A DNA stretch of 64,000 nucleotides from G965207335 sp965207335 (GTDB lineage Bacteria > Pseudomonadota > Gammaproteobacteria > PS1 > Pseudothioglobaceae), in contig OZ242267.1 in NCBI GenBank assembly GCA_965207335.1, positions 1,426,001 to 1,490,000 of the forward strand, written 5' to 3'. A program made the position numbers and the translations under genes. The notes under the pieces were generated by a model that did not search any database, was not told the DNA's origin, and saw nothing but the letters and a program-made list of their open reading frames with translations. Positions 1 through 9,662 of this stretch are shown one piece after another. How positions within the stretch are numbered: the first letter of the stretch is position 1; each line of letters starts with the position of its first letter.

Positions 1-2
1 TT

Positions 3-47
3 GCCGAGTGTGGCTTAGAAGCATACCCTGAATTTACTAATAAATAG
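3..47 (+). CDS. Possible 3' end of an upstream gene
   Basis: An open frame enters from the left edge and reads fourteen residues (AECGLEAYPEFTNK) before a TAG stop. The composition looks protein-like, but the piece is too short to assign a family. It could equally be chance open frame. Confidence 0.3.
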   Translation, partial: AECGLEAYPEFTNK

Positions 48-333
48 AGCTATTGCATAAAACTTAGGTTTTAGCACTTTTTTCTGGTTTAGATTATATT
101 CTAAATATCATTAAAACAGACTATTATAAAGGTTATGCTAATATAACTGTTAATGCCTACAAATTTCTTTAAAAATTAATTACTCCAACTTTTTTTTAAG
201 TATTTTTATGTTTAAAATTAATTTTTTGTATTTATATAATGTGGTATAATTGTTGCATTTACTAATAATTTTATTAGAATTTTGTTTTCTAGTATCTTTG
301 TTAGAATCTATGATAATTTAAAAGGCATTAAAA
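48..333. promoter_or_regulatory. Intergenic region with candidate promoter of the barrel gene
   Basis: No gene is seen here. The stretch is very AT-rich. A TGTGGTATAAT sequence near 239-249 looks like an extended -10 element for the + strand gene that follows, with a weak AT-rich -35 region. An AAAGGC ribosome binding site lies just before the ATG at 334. The promoter call is by eye only. Confidence 0.35.
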
Positions 334-867
334 ATGAAAAAACTTGGCATATTAATACTAATAAGCATTATGCATATATCACTATCTGCTGCTAATGAAG
401 ATATATACTATGGTGCTGGTGTTGTAAAAACTTCATGGGATGAGGATATTATTTATAGCGATGGCAGTGTTGCTACTATTAAATATGATAAAGTAAATGC
501 TAAATTCTTTATAGGTGTTTGGTTGGTGGAAAATATTGCTGCTGAATTCCAATATATTGGTTTTAATAAAGATGATAATGCTGATAATAATAGCATACAA
601 GGTAATAGCATTGGTAGTTCATTACTTTATTATTCTCCAATAAATGATAGTGGATCTGTTTTCGCTAAAATTGGTTTTCACAGCTGGGATAACGATGTTT
701 CAAGTGGTGGTGTGACTATATCTAATGATGGTAATAATGTACTATATGGTGTTGGTATAGATATGAAAATGATAAATAGCATATCGGCACGACTTGAGTT
801 TGAAGCGCTAGAGTTTGGTAATACAAATACTGGTAATTTTGGTCTTAGCATTGTATATAATTTTTAA
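334..867 (+). CDS. Outer-membrane beta-barrel protein, OmpA/OmpW-like size
   Basis: The 177-residue product starts with a Lys-Lys n-region, a hydrophobic stretch and an Ala-Ala cleavage region near residue 20, which is a Sec signal peptide. The mature part alternates polar and hydrophobic residues with many Gly, Asn and aromatics (YYGAGV, YGVGIDM), as in small eight-stranded barrels. It ends in Phe (SIVYNF), the usual C-terminal signature for BAM-dependent insertion. A structural or porin-like role in the outer membrane is likely; the ligand is unknown. It is a single gene with its own promoter region. A related small barrel family is possible, so no symbol is given. Confidence 0.7.
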   Translation: MKKLGILILISIMHISLSAANEDIYYGAGVVKTSWDEDIIYSDGSVATIKYDKVNAKFFIGVWLVENIAAEFQYIGFNKDDNADNNSIQGNSIGSSLLYYSPINDSGSVFAKIGFHSWDNDVSSGGVTISNDGNNVLYGVGIDMKMINSISARLEFEALEFGNTNTGNFGLSIVYNF

Positions 868-1104
868 AATAAATTACATATAGTAACTCTAAACCAGCAA
901 AAATAGTTTTTATATTTATCTAATAATACTATAGGTTGAGGTTTTAGAATAGTATAAAGTCTAGGCTAATAATAAAACCATAACTCAAAACATTCCTTAC
1001 CTAGTATAAGAACTTGTTAAACTACTGCATAAGAGCTGTTTATTTATGCAAAAAGCAGTGTTATAACATTTAGCAGTACTAATATATTAGTACATCATAT
1101 AATT

Positions 1105-4100
1105 ATGGACTTTGTGTATGATAATAAATACCGACAACAAGTCCTAGATATTAGTAAGTCTTTTATAGTTCAAGCACCAGCTGGCTCTGGCAAAACAACA
1201 TTATTAATTAATAGGTACTTAAAGCTATTAACAGTAGTTCAAGCACCAGAAAATATTTTGGTAATGACTTTTACCAATAAGGCAGTAGCAGAGCTAAAAC
1301 AAAGACTATATTTTATATTATCTCAGGTAGCAGATAATAAACTAAAAGCAGATAATCATCATATACAGCAAACTTATAAACTAGCAAAAGAAGTTCTACT
1401 GCGTTCTAATAAATTATCTTGGCATATATTAGATAATGTAGAAAGACTAAAAATTACTACTATTGATGGGCTATCTAATAGTATTGTAGCCACATCTAAG
1501 CATATAACAATTAGCTCTAATACAAGGCAACAACAAGCATACCACCAAAGTGCAGAAGAAGTATTAAAACTTATTGATGATAGTGAATATAATGCAGATA
1601 TAGTAGCTTTATTAAAGTATTTTGATAATAATTGTACTAAATTTTGCCAATTAATAGCTACAATGCTAGCAAAAAGAGACCAATGGCTAAGATATACTAA
1701 TATAGGTATTACTAAGGATACAAATACTAATAAACTCAGACAGATATTAACAACTACTAGTAATAATATAATAAGTCAGCACCTAAAAAATACTATTAGT
1801 AGTTTTAATGAGGCTAGTTTAGGGTTTTTACCGCAATTAATAGCAATATCCCCTAAATTAAGTGAAGATAGCAAAAACTTCTTTCTTAATGCTAGTGATA
1901 CAACAGCTAATGCTATTGATTACTTTATTGAATTAAAAAAACTATTATTAACCCAAGATGGCAATATAAGAGTAAATATTCTAGGCTTTACTAAGCAAAA
2001 ATTCCCAGATGAAATGCAGTTAATAGCAGAAAAAAGGTCTTTATTACAACAATCAGAATTTGTACAATTATTACAAGAGGTGGAATTATTACCTGATGAT
2101 TGTCTAAATGATGAAGATAGTCAAATAATATTCCACCTAGCAAGAGTACTAAATTTAGCATCGGCACAGTTGATACTAAAATTCAAACAATATCAAGAGT
2201 TAGATTTTATTAATATTGCTATGGATTCTGTCTATATTTTGAATGATGAGGAAAATGTTAATGAGTTTAGTTTGTATTTAGATAATAAAATTGAGCATAT
2301 TTTAGTAGATGAGTTTCAAGATACTTCTTATACCCAGTTTGAATTACTTCGTACTCTTACTAAGTTGTGGCAAGTAGATAGCGGAAGAACTATATTTTTA
2401 GTAGGCGACCCAATGCAATCAATTTATAAGTTTCGTCAAGCCGAGGTAGGATTATTTTTACAAACTAAACAACAAGGTATAGGTAATATAAGTTTAAACA
2501 CTATAACTTTAAATAGTAATTTCCGTTCTAGGTATGCTCTGGTAAACGCTAATAATAAATTATTTAGTAATATTTTTCCTAAGCAAAACTCACAAACCTT
2601 AGGTGCTATTAGCCATAGCCCTAGTATTACTAACAACGATGACGATAATACAAATGCCATAGAGTTTTTTGCTTATAAAAATGATAATACAGGCAATGAA
2701 GAAGCACAGCAAATAATTAATATTATTCGTAAACAACAGCAAAAAAAACCAGAACAAGAAATAGCAATTTTAGTTAGGTCCCGTGCTCATCTTAGCCGTA
2801 TTTTAAAATTAATGCAGCAAGAAAATATCAGTTTTATAGCCCCTAGTTTTATCAAAGTAGGCAATGATATTTGCAGCAGAGATTTATTATCATTAACTAA
2901 GGCAATAACTAATTTAGGCGATAAATTATCTTGGCTAAATATCCTAAGAGCCCCATGGTGTGGTTTATTATTAGCGGATTTACTATTAATATCCAGTAAT
3001 GAATATCTAACAATATGGCAAGCCTTAAACTCCAATGAATTATTAACACGGTTAAGTTTAGACGGTAAAAATAGAGCAGCTAGCTTTTGTACTATATTAC
3101 AACCAATACTAGATAAAAAATCTATTATTAATTTTAGAGAATTATTAGAATTAGCACTTTTTAGATTAGGTTTTGATAGCTACGCTAGTTATGACGATAA
3201 TAATATTAAAAATATGTTCTTAAATGCCATAGACGAGCTAAGTTATAATGGCATATTAGAGCTTGAATTATTAACAGATAAACTCAACAATTCTTATATA
3301 GATAGTAATAATATAGTAGGCACAACTAAACCTGTGCAAATAATGACAATTTATAATGCCAAAGGGTTAGAGTTTGACATAGTAATAATACCAGGACTTG
3401 GTAAAATTTCAAAAAGCAATAGCAAAGATATTTTATTATTACAAGAGTTTAGCAATGGTTTATTGCTAGCTCCAATAAAAAAAACCAGTAAGAAAACAGA
3501 AAGTAAAACTTATCAGTACTTAACAGAGCTAACAAAAAAACAAAATCATTATGAATTAATGCGGGTGTTATATGTAGCAATGACTAGAGCTAAAACTAAA
3601 TTATATTTACTAGCTAATATAAATAAGGATAAAGCAGATAGCCGATCTTTATTGCATTATTTATGGGAGTCTTATAAAGATAAGTTTGCCAAAATTGATA
3701 ATAAAAAAGACCTGCCTTTAATAATTAGGCAAGCAACACAATTTCAAAGATTAGATAAATTAAATAATTTCCTCAAAACTACTAAGCAAACAACTGAAGT
3801 AGCTAATTTAGCTAATAGTTTAGCTAATAGTTACAGTTCTATAATTGGCACTATATTACACCATTATTTAGAACAAGAGTTATTAAGTCCTAGTTATAAT
3901 ACTGTGCTTTCATTATTAGCAAGCTCTGGCATTGCTAGTTATGATATAACAAAAACAGCAACACAAATAATAGCATTACTAACACAAGTTAAAAAATCAA
4001 AACATTATAAATGGCTATTCAAAAAACGCCATAGCACTACGGTAGAAGCAAGTTTTTATCAAAAAAATAAGCCCAAAAATATTAATATTATTATAGACAG

Positions 4101-4314
4101 GATTTTTATTGATAATGATACTGTGTGGATAATAGACTACAAAACCTCAACTCCACATACAAATGAAAAACTAGCCAACTTTTTATTAAGACAAAAACAA
4201 GAGCATCAGCAACAAATGCTACTTTATAAGCAAGTTTTAGCTAATTTTTACTCACAAAATATCAAAACAGCACTATATTTATTAGTAGTTGATGAGTTGT
4301 TAGAGGTTAATTAG
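1105..4314 (+). CDS. RecB/AddA-like UvrD-family helicase with C-terminal nuclease domain
   Basis: The 1069-residue protein has the full UvrD/Rep helicase motif set: Walker A APAGSGKT at residues 24-31, motif II LVDEFQDT, motif III GDPMQSIYKFRQAE, SNFRSR, the NAKGLEFD motif V and the YVAMTRAK motif VI. The last 150 or so residues carry a RecB-type nuclease pattern with GTILHH, IDRI and IDYKTS, matching the catalytic Asp and Asp-x-Lys positions of the PD-(D/E)XK fold. The family processes double-strand DNA ends for recombination. No AddB or RecC/RecD partner is in this window, so AddA-like versus RecB-like is undecided. Its 3' end is duplicated 5 kb downstream, marking the edge of the defence block. 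Confidence 0.85.
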   Translation: MDFVYDNKYRQQVLDISKSFIVQAPAGSGKTTLLINRYLKLLTVVQAPENILVMTFTNKAVAELKQRLYFILSQVADNKLKADNHHIQQTYKLAKEVLLRSNKLSWHILDNVERLKITTIDGLSNSIVATSKHITISSNTRQQQAYHQSAEEVLKLIDDSEYNADIVALLKYFDNNCTKFCQLIATMLAKRDQWLRYTNIGITKDTNTNKLRQILTTTSNNIISQHLKNTISSFNEASLGFLPQLIAISPKLSEDSKNFFLNASDTTANAIDYFIELKKLLLTQDGNIRVNILGFTKQKFPDEMQLIAEKRSLLQQSEFVQLLQEVELLPDDCLNDEDSQIIFHLARVLNLASAQLILKFKQYQELDFINIAMDSVYILNDEENVNEFSLYLDNKIEHILVDEFQDTSYTQFELLRTLTKLWQVDSGRTIFLVGDPMQSIYKFRQAEVGLFLQTKQQGIGNISLNTITLNSNFRSRYALVNANNKLFSNIFPKQNSQTLGAISHSPSITNNDDDNTNAIEFFAYKNDNTGNEEAQQIINIIRKQQQKKPEQEIAILVRSRAHLSRILKLMQQENISFIAPSFIKVGNDICSRDLLSLTKAITNLGDKLSWLNILRAPWCGLLLADLLLISSNEYLTIWQALNSNELLTRLSLDGKNRAASFCTILQPILDKKSIINFRELLELALFRLGFDSYASYDDNNIKNMFLNAIDELSYNGILELELLTDKLNNSYIDSNNIVGTTKPVQIMTIYNAKGLEFDIVIIPGLGKISKSNSKDILLLQEFSNGLLLAPIKKTSKKTESKTYQYLTELTKKQNHYELMRVLYVAMTRAKTKLYLLANINKDKADSRSLLHYLWESYKDKFAKIDNKKDLPLIIRQATQFQRLDKLNNFLKTTKQTTEVANLANSLANSYSSIIGTILHHYLEQELLSPSYNTVLSLLASSGIASYDITKTATQIIALLTQVKKSKHYKWLFKKRHSTTVEASFYQKNKPKNINIIIDRIFIDNDTVWIIDYKTSTPHTNEKLANFLLRQKQEHQQQMLLYKQVLANFYSQNIKTALYLLVVDELLEVN

Positions 4315-4405
4315 GTTTTAATTTTTTGCCTAACAATTAAACCACTATATAAAGGCTTTTATGTGCATAGCACTGCTGTTTAGTTGTGTTGTTTTTATGC
4401 ATAAT
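4274..4405. repeat. Direct repeat DR1, left copy (3' end of helicase gene)
   Basis: This about 130-bp stretch covers the last 13-14 codons of the helicase-nuclease gene and its downstream flank. It recurs with scattered substitutions at 9271-9403 in the same orientation. The copies bracket the TrlF and restriction-modification genes. The repeat includes a GCCTAACAATTAAACC segment and one member of the dispersed GCACTGCTTTTTAG repeat family. Confidence 0.85.
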
Positions 4406-4509
4406 GGTATACAATGATGCATATATTTTTAGTTTGTAGCATAGATATATGTTAATATTGCTGGTATAAATAAAACTCATTCGTTATATAAAATGCGCTT
4501 AGGATAAAT

Positions 4510-7116
4510 ATGAATAAATTTGAAAGAGGTTCTGAGTGGAGAAAATGGGATTTACATATTCATTCTCCTGAAACATTTTTAAATAATCAATTTCAAGATA
4601 ATTGGGAAGAGTGGTTTGATAATATAAAAAAGAGTAATCTTAAAGTAATAGGATTGACTAATTATTTTAGGTTTAATAACAATGAAATAAAAAAAGCAAA
4701 AGATGAATTGGGTAGTGATGTTTTAATCTTACCTAACTTGGAATTCAGATTAACTCAAACTAATAATAAAAATAATGCAATAAATATTCATTTACTATTT
4801 TCAGATAAAACTGATATTGAAAAAATAAATGGCTTTCTAGGTAGGTTAAAAACCCTTGGTGATAAATATTGCTCTCATTTAAATAATGAAGATATAAATA
4901 ATGTCACAATAGGTCTTGATACTATACGACAATCATTAAAGGATGATACAGATATACAACATTTACAAGACTATTTAGTTGTTGGATGTCCGAGAGGTCA
5001 TGGAAACTTTAGACCTTCAAATGATGATGGCAGAGGAAACAATACAGCAAAGGAAATTGATAAATTTTGTGATTTATTCTTGGGTAATAAGGATGATACA
5101 GAGTTTTTCTTAAACAAAGAAAAAGCTAGATTTACAGGTGCTATTAAAAAACCAGTAGTTCACTCTTCAGATGCACATAAACTAGATGATATTGGTAAAA
5201 AATTTACTTGGATAAAAGCCGACTTAACTTTTGAAGGGTTAAAACAAATTATTTGTGAGCCACAAGATAGAGTGAAAATTCAAGCTAACAAACCAGAAGA
5301 AAAAAGCGGCTATCATGTCATAAAATCTATCGTAATTGATAATGATATATGCAAACAAACAATTTTACTTAATCCTAATCTTAATGCTATTATTGGTGGT
5401 CGTTCTACAGGTAAATCAACGCTTTTAAAACTTATTGCCTGTAGAATTAACTCTAAAATTGAAGAAGATGTAAAAAATTCCATAGATTATATTCCTCAAG
5501 ATTCAATAAAAATAATTTGGCAAGATGATGAAGAAAACAAGGATAGGTATATTGAATTTTTTCAGCAAAATCACATGCATAAAATAGCCAGTGATAAAGA
5601 TAAAGAAAATAAAAATAAACTTATTCAAGATATTGTTGCAAAAAAAGACAATAAAAACCTTATAAGTAATTACGATAAATTCTGTTTTAATAACAGAATT
5701 GCTCTGCAAACAAATATTGATAACTTATTTAAGTTACAAAATGAGATAAACAAATTAACTGCAACTTTAAAAGAAAAAGGTGATGAAGATGGTATAAAAA
5801 AAGAAATTGAAATTTTACAGGATAAAATTAAAAAATCTCGTCAAGATAATAGTTTTTCAGAATATGAATTGGAGCAATTTGAGGGGTATAAAAAGAATAT
5901 ACTGGAACTTGAGCAGTTACAACAAAAGTTAGAGCAGGATAAAAATGAAATAACTACTCTAAAAGACGAGGACTTATTTAATACATCATTTTCTTATAAG
6001 TTTAGTCAATTATCGGAATTGAACTCCAAAGATATACAAAAAATATTTGATGATGTTAAACAACAAGCTATTGAACAGTGGCAAGATGAATTATCAAATA
6101 AATTAGTAGAAATGGACTCTTTGCTGGAAGAATATAAAAATAAGATTCAAGAGAAAAAAGAGTCTGAAATTTTCAAAAAAGGTAACAAATATCTAGAAAA
6201 AAATAATCAGTACAAGGAGCTTAACGGTAAATGGAGTATTGAGAACAAAAAACTAGAAGAGATTGTTTCACTTCAAAATAAAAGAGATATTATAAATAAA
6301 CAAAAGGATGAACTATTTAAAGAAACTATACAAAACCACATTTCTTATAAGAGAAAAATTAATGAATTAATCCGTAAGTTTTCATTAGAACATGACGATA
6401 TAAAAATAAAAATAGAAAAAACATACCTCCACGATAAATGCAAAGGGTTATTAAAGGATTTTATAAACCTTCAAAGCCATGATAGGCAAAATTATGTTAA
6501 GGATTTTATAAGTCGTTATAAAAACAATATTGAATTTGCGGTTAAGGATTTTCTTGAGAAGGCATTAAATAACGACTTGGAGTTAAAAAAATATAAAGAT
6601 ATTAAAGATTTAACGAAAGGTTTATTGGTAGAAAATTGGTTTTCTGTTTCATATGAACTTACCTATCAAGATGACACATTTGAAAAAATGTCAGATGGTA
6701 AAAAAGCCTTTGTGATTCTAAAGTTATTACTAGATTTTAATGATAAAAAATGCCCAATACTTATAGACCAACCCGAAGATAGTTTAGATAACAGAGCCAT
6801 TTATAATGAATTAGTAACATATTTAAAGCAAAAAAAGAAAGATAGGCAAATTATATTAGTAACTCATAATGCAAATATTGTTGTTAATGCTGATGCAGAA
6901 GAGGTAATAGTTGCAAATCAACACGGGGATAATTCAAAGAATACAAATGATATTAAATTTGAATATATTTCTGGTAGTCTTGAAAATACAATTATGAAAA
7001 ATCAAAATACTAGCATTGTCCTCAAATCTCAAGGCATAAGAGAGCATACATGTGAAATATTAGAAGGAGGTACGGAGGCATTTAAAAAAAGAGAAAATAA
7101 ATATGCTATTAATTAG
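4510..7116 (+). CDS. TrlF-family PHP domain / AAA-like ATPase, putative anti-phage defence
   Basis: The N-terminal 250 residues are a PHP-type metallohydrolase domain: WDLHIHSP at residues 13-20 and HSSDAHKLDDIG further on supply metal-binding His and Asp. An SMC/ABC-like ATPase follows, with Walker A GGRSTGKST, a long Lys/Glu-rich coiled coil in the middle, an ILIDQPEDSLDN Walker B and a VTHNANIV switch His near the end. This domain order matches the TrlF family, which is found in defence islands. It is the first gene of the accessory block, starts at ATG after an AGGAT site, and has an attC-like site after its stop. Its target and mechanism are not known from sequence. Confidence 0.8.
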   Translation: MNKFERGSEWRKWDLHIHSPETFLNNQFQDNWEEWFDNIKKSNLKVIGLTNYFRFNNNEIKKAKDELGSDVLILPNLEFRLTQTNNKNNAINIHLLFSDKTDIEKINGFLGRLKTLGDKYCSHLNNEDINNVTIGLDTIRQSLKDDTDIQHLQDYLVVGCPRGHGNFRPSNDDGRGNNTAKEIDKFCDLFLGNKDDTEFFLNKEKARFTGAIKKPVVHSSDAHKLDDIGKKFTWIKADLTFEGLKQIICEPQDRVKIQANKPEEKSGYHVIKSIVIDNDICKQTILLNPNLNAIIGGRSTGKSTLLKLIACRINSKIEEDVKNSIDYIPQDSIKIIWQDDEENKDRYIEFFQQNHMHKIASDKDKENKNKLIQDIVAKKDNKNLISNYDKFCFNNRIALQTNIDNLFKLQNEINKLTATLKEKGDEDGIKKEIEILQDKIKKSRQDNSFSEYELEQFEGYKKNILELEQLQQKLEQDKNEITTLKDEDLFNTSFSYKFSQLSELNSKDIQKIFDDVKQQAIEQWQDELSNKLVEMDSLLEEYKNKIQEKKESEIFKKGNKYLEKNNQYKELNGKWSIENKKLEEIVSLQNKRDIINKQKDELFKETIQNHISYKRKINELIRKFSLEHDDIKIKIEKTYLHDKCKGLLKDFINLQSHDRQNYVKDFISRYKNNIEFAVKDFLEKALNNDLELKKYKDIKDLTKGLLVENWFSVSYELTYQDDTFEKMSDGKKAFVILKLLLDFNDKKCPILIDQPEDSLDNRAIYNELVTYLKQKKKDRQIILVTHNANIVVNADAEEVIVANQHGDNSKNTNDIKFEYISGSLENTIMKNQNTSIVLKSQGIREHTCEILEGGTEAFKKRENKYAIN

Positions 7117-7155
7117 CATGAGCATAACTAACGAATGTTATTAAGTAGAAAAAAT

Positions 7156-7197
7156 CCTAACTAATTATTACCAATTGCTAACAGTCGCTAGTTAATA
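7156..7197 (+). other. attC-like cassette-end site after the TrlF gene
   Basis: The site begins CCTAACTAATTATTACCAA, continues with a central TTGCTAAC and closes with TAGTTAATA. TAACTA near the left end and TAGTTA near the right end form an inverted pair. The opening segment is shared with sites after the 119-residue gene and after the CBASS. The attC identity is inferred from this layout. Confidence 0.5.
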
Positions 7198-7220
7198 AAA
7201 ATAAATAACTAAAAATACAA

Positions 7221-7901
7221 GTGAATTTAGAAGAGTTTAAACAAAAATTTCAAGAATTAAAAAATAAGGGATTTGTCAAATCCCTTAGAAAAGGTTCTAC
7301 AGGTATAGGGTTTACATTTGAGACCTTAATGGGAGTGGATGAAAATAATTTAGCATTACCAGACATAGACGGAATAGAAATTAAAACACACCGTGATAAT
7401 TCAAAAAGTATGGTTACACTTTTTACCTTCAATAAAAAAGTATGGCAAATAAACCCATTAGATGCGATTAGAAAATATGGCAGTTATGATGATAATGGGC
7501 GTTTGGGAATGTATTACACAATGTCTTTAACGCCTAATAGTGCAGGTTTATTTTTAACAGTTGATGCAGAAAAAATATCCGTACAACATACCTCAGGAGA
7601 AATTATTGCTACATGGCAGTTATCTACTCTTATAGAAAGATTCTTAAAAAAAATTCCAGCATTATTATTTATTTCGGCTCACACAGAAGAAAGAGCGGGT
7701 ATAGAGTATTTTCATTTTTACCGCGGGCAATTAATGAGAGACATAACAAAAGAGTTATTATCTGAATTGTTTAAAACAGGCAACTTATTGTTAGATTTAA
7801 GATTACACGATAAAAAAACGAGCGCAAGAAATCACGGAACTGCCTTTAGAACACTTGAGGATAAGTTACCGTTGTTGTTCAAAAGAATAGAGGATATATA
7901 A
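7221..7901 (+). CDS. Type II restriction endonuclease, MvaI/BcnI family
   Basis: The 226-residue protein opens with a helical segment and KGSTGIGFTFETLMG, then LPDIDGIEIKTHR, the family's PD-(D/E)XK-like catalytic core (Asp, Glu, Lys and following His). The C-terminal HDKKTSARNHGTAFR also matches the conserved end of MvaI. Enzymes of this family cut CC-W-GG or CC-S-GG type sites; the exact site here is not predictable. Translation starts at GTG 7221, where conserved N-terminal residues begin. The partner methyltransferase starts 5 bases after the stop, so the two are one unit. Length is close to MvaI, and the gene looks intact. Confidence 0.88.
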   Translation: MNLEEFKQKFQELKNKGFVKSLRKGSTGIGFTFETLMGVDENNLALPDIDGIEIKTHRDNSKSMVTLFTFNKKVWQINPLDAIRKYGSYDDNGRLGMYYTMSLTPNSAGLFLTVDAEKISVQHTSGEIIATWQLSTLIERFLKKIPALLFISAHTEERAGIEYFHFYRGQLMRDITKELLSELFKTGNLLLDLRLHDKKTSARNHGTAFRTLEDKLPLLFKRIEDI

Positions 7902-7906
7902 TAACT

Positions 7907-9157
7907 GTGAATACTAATAAAAAGATTACCGATACAACTTGGGATTTTAAAGCAGTAAATACTAAAGAATGCACACATTGTTATCATAATTACCCTGCAA
8001 TGATGATACCGCAAATTGCGAATAGACTTATTGGGTTTTATGGAAAAAATGCGAAAACACTTTTTGACCCTTATTGTGGCACAGGAACATCACTTGTTGA
8101 AGCAAACTTAGCTGGAATTAATGCCTTAGGAACTGATTTAAACCCTATGGCAAGATTAATTGCAGAAGCTAAAACAACAATAATAAAATTGCAAATATTA
8201 GACCTATACTTAAAAGAATTTAATGATTTTTTGTTTTTATTAAATTTTGGCATTAAAAAAACCAATATTATAACTCCTGATTTTAAGAATGTAGATTTTT
8301 GGTTTAAAGTAGAAACTAAAAATCAATTAGCAAATATAAGTCAGTTTATTAACAAGATTGATGATGAAAAAGTAAAAAAGTTTTTCTTAGTAGCTTTTAG
8401 TGAAACTGTTAGAGAGGTAAGTTTAACAAGAAATAGTGAATTTAAACTATATAGAATGCCTGTAAAGCAAAGAGAGAAATTTAACCCTGATGTTTTCGGT
8501 TTGATAAATTTAAAATTAGCTCGTAATAGAGCAGGTCTAAAAGAATACATAGCAAAAAGAAAATATAATAATGTAAAAGCAAATATTTATAAATTTGATT
8601 CATCAAAAAATATAGAAAAAATAGCAGAGGAATCTATTGATATTATTGTAACATCCCCTCCATATGGAGATAGTAGAACCACAGTTGCTTATGGTCAATT
8701 TTCAAGATTATCAAATCAGTGGCTTGATATAGAAAATGCAAGCCAAATTGACAATAAATTAATGGGCGGAAAAACAAAAGATATAAAGACAGTTGGGATT
8801 AGTATCATAGATAAAACCATTGAAAAAGTTGCTAATAAAGATGAAAAAAGAGCCAAAGAAGTTTACAGTTTTTATGATGATTACAAAAAATCTATTGCTA
8901 ATGTTGCAAAAGTCATAAAGAATAAAGGATATGTTTGCTATGTTGTAGGAAATAGAAGAGTAAAAAATATAACTTTGCCTACTGATGAAATAACAAAATG
9001 CTTATTTCAAGAATATGGATTTGAATATAAAAATACTTTTATTAGAAATATACCCAATAAAAGAATGCCAAGTAAAAATAGCCCAACAAATGAAATAGGA
9101 AAAAAAGCACCAACAATTAATAATGAATATATTGTCATCATGCAAAAACAACAATAA
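7907..9157 (+). CDS. Type II DNA methyltransferase, probably N4-cytosine, partner of the MvaI-like nuclease
   Basis: The 416-residue protein carries the SAM-binding motif I LFDPYCGTGTSLVEA near residue 60 and the catalytic motif IV VTSPPYGD near residue 248. The TSPPY form is typical of N4-cytosine amino-methyltransferases. The region between the two motifs probably holds the target recognition part. It starts at GTG 7907, 5 bases downstream of the nuclease gene. MvaI and BcnI pairs are protected by N4-cytosine methylation, which agrees with this assignment. It modifies host sites so that the adjacent nuclease spares them. The gene appears complete. Confidence 0.85.
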   Translation: MNTNKKITDTTWDFKAVNTKECTHCYHNYPAMMIPQIANRLIGFYGKNAKTLFDPYCGTGTSLVEANLAGINALGTDLNPMARLIAEAKTTIIKLQILDLYLKEFNDFLFLLNFGIKKTNIITPDFKNVDFWFKVETKNQLANISQFINKIDDEKVKKFFLVAFSETVREVSLTRNSEFKLYRMPVKQREKFNPDVFGLINLKLARNRAGLKEYIAKRKYNNVKANIYKFDSSKNIEKIAEESIDIIVTSPPYGDSRTTVAYGQFSRLSNQWLDIENASQIDNKLMGGKTKDIKTVGISIIDKTIEKVANKDEKRAKEVYSFYDDYKKSIANVAKVIKNKGYVCYVVGNRRVKNITLPTDEITKCLFQEYGFEYKNTFIRNIPNKRMPSKNSPTNEIGKKAPTINNEYIVIMQKQQ

Positions 9158-9206
9158 ACGGGTAAGTATAAATTAAATACAAATTGTTGATTTTTTATTA
9201 AAAACC

Positions 9207-9264
9207 GCCTAATAAGTTGTTCCAACTTACCGCTAATAAGGTGGCTGAATTTTAGAGTGTTAAG
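9207..9264 (+). other. attC-like cassette-end site after the restriction-modification pair
   Basis: The order CCTAATAAG, TTGTTCCAACTTA, CCGCTAATAAGG, then GAATTTTAG and GTGTTAAG follows the same layout as the sites near 9663 and 43216. TAAGTTG-TTC-CAACTTA is a perfect 7-bp hairpin. The roughly 40 bases before it (9167-9206) are repeated almost exactly at 11778-11818, just before the site after the CBASS. Confidence 0.55.
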
Positions 9265-9270
9265 TGTACA

Positions 9271-9403
9271 TATATTTATTAGTAGTTTATGAGTTATTAG
9301 AGGTTAATTAGGTTTTAATTTTTTGCCTAACAATTAAACCGCTGTATAAAGGCTTTTATGTGTATAGCACTGCTTTTTAGTTGTGTTGTTTTTTGTGTAT
9401 AAT
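9271..9403. repeat. Direct repeat DR1, right copy
   Basis: This is a diverged copy of the helicase gene 3' end and its flank (left copy 4274-4405). It keeps the helicase terminal codons in recognisable form, but no helicase frame leads into it. It marks the right edge of the TrlF and restriction-modification segment. Confidence 0.85.
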
Positions 9404-9435
9404 AATATATTTACAATACAATAATAAAACTTATT

Positions 9436-9621
9436 ATGTCAGAAAATACTACAATTACCAATCCAATTAAAATTAAAGATAACTCAAAAGAAAGAGTCGC
9501 CTTAGAACTTACAAATGATATAGCACCTTACTAGGGATTAAGAAACAGTCCAAGCGAATATCGTAAAAAGTTGTTAGATTTATATATGGAATGTTTGGAA
9601 GCAACTAGATATCAAAGATAA
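9436..9621 (+). pseudogene. Small hypothetical gene broken by an in-frame TAG
   Basis: An ATG at 9436 opens a frame that reads 32 codons to a TAG at 9532-9534, then continues in the same frame for 28 protein-like codons (GLRNSPSEYRKKLLDLYMEC and onward) to a TAA at 9619. A GTGTATAAT promoter-like sequence lies just upstream. The coherent sequence on both sides of the stop suggests a nonsense mutation in a 61-residue protein. I do not recognise the family. Confidence 0.5.
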
Positions 9622-9662
9622 ATAAAGGTTATAAAATGGTAGGCTGTTTTTTGATAAAACTA

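Noticed and set aside
1062..1071. TGTTATAACA as a second Zur box
   Set aside because: It is only a 10-bp palindrome inside a dispersed repeat and does not extend to the full operator; the gene after it has no zinc link.
4274..4405. Helicase gene 3' end as a tRNA-like integrase attachment site
   Set aside because: The repeat is much longer than a typical att core, contains no tRNA end, and no intact integrase is nearby.
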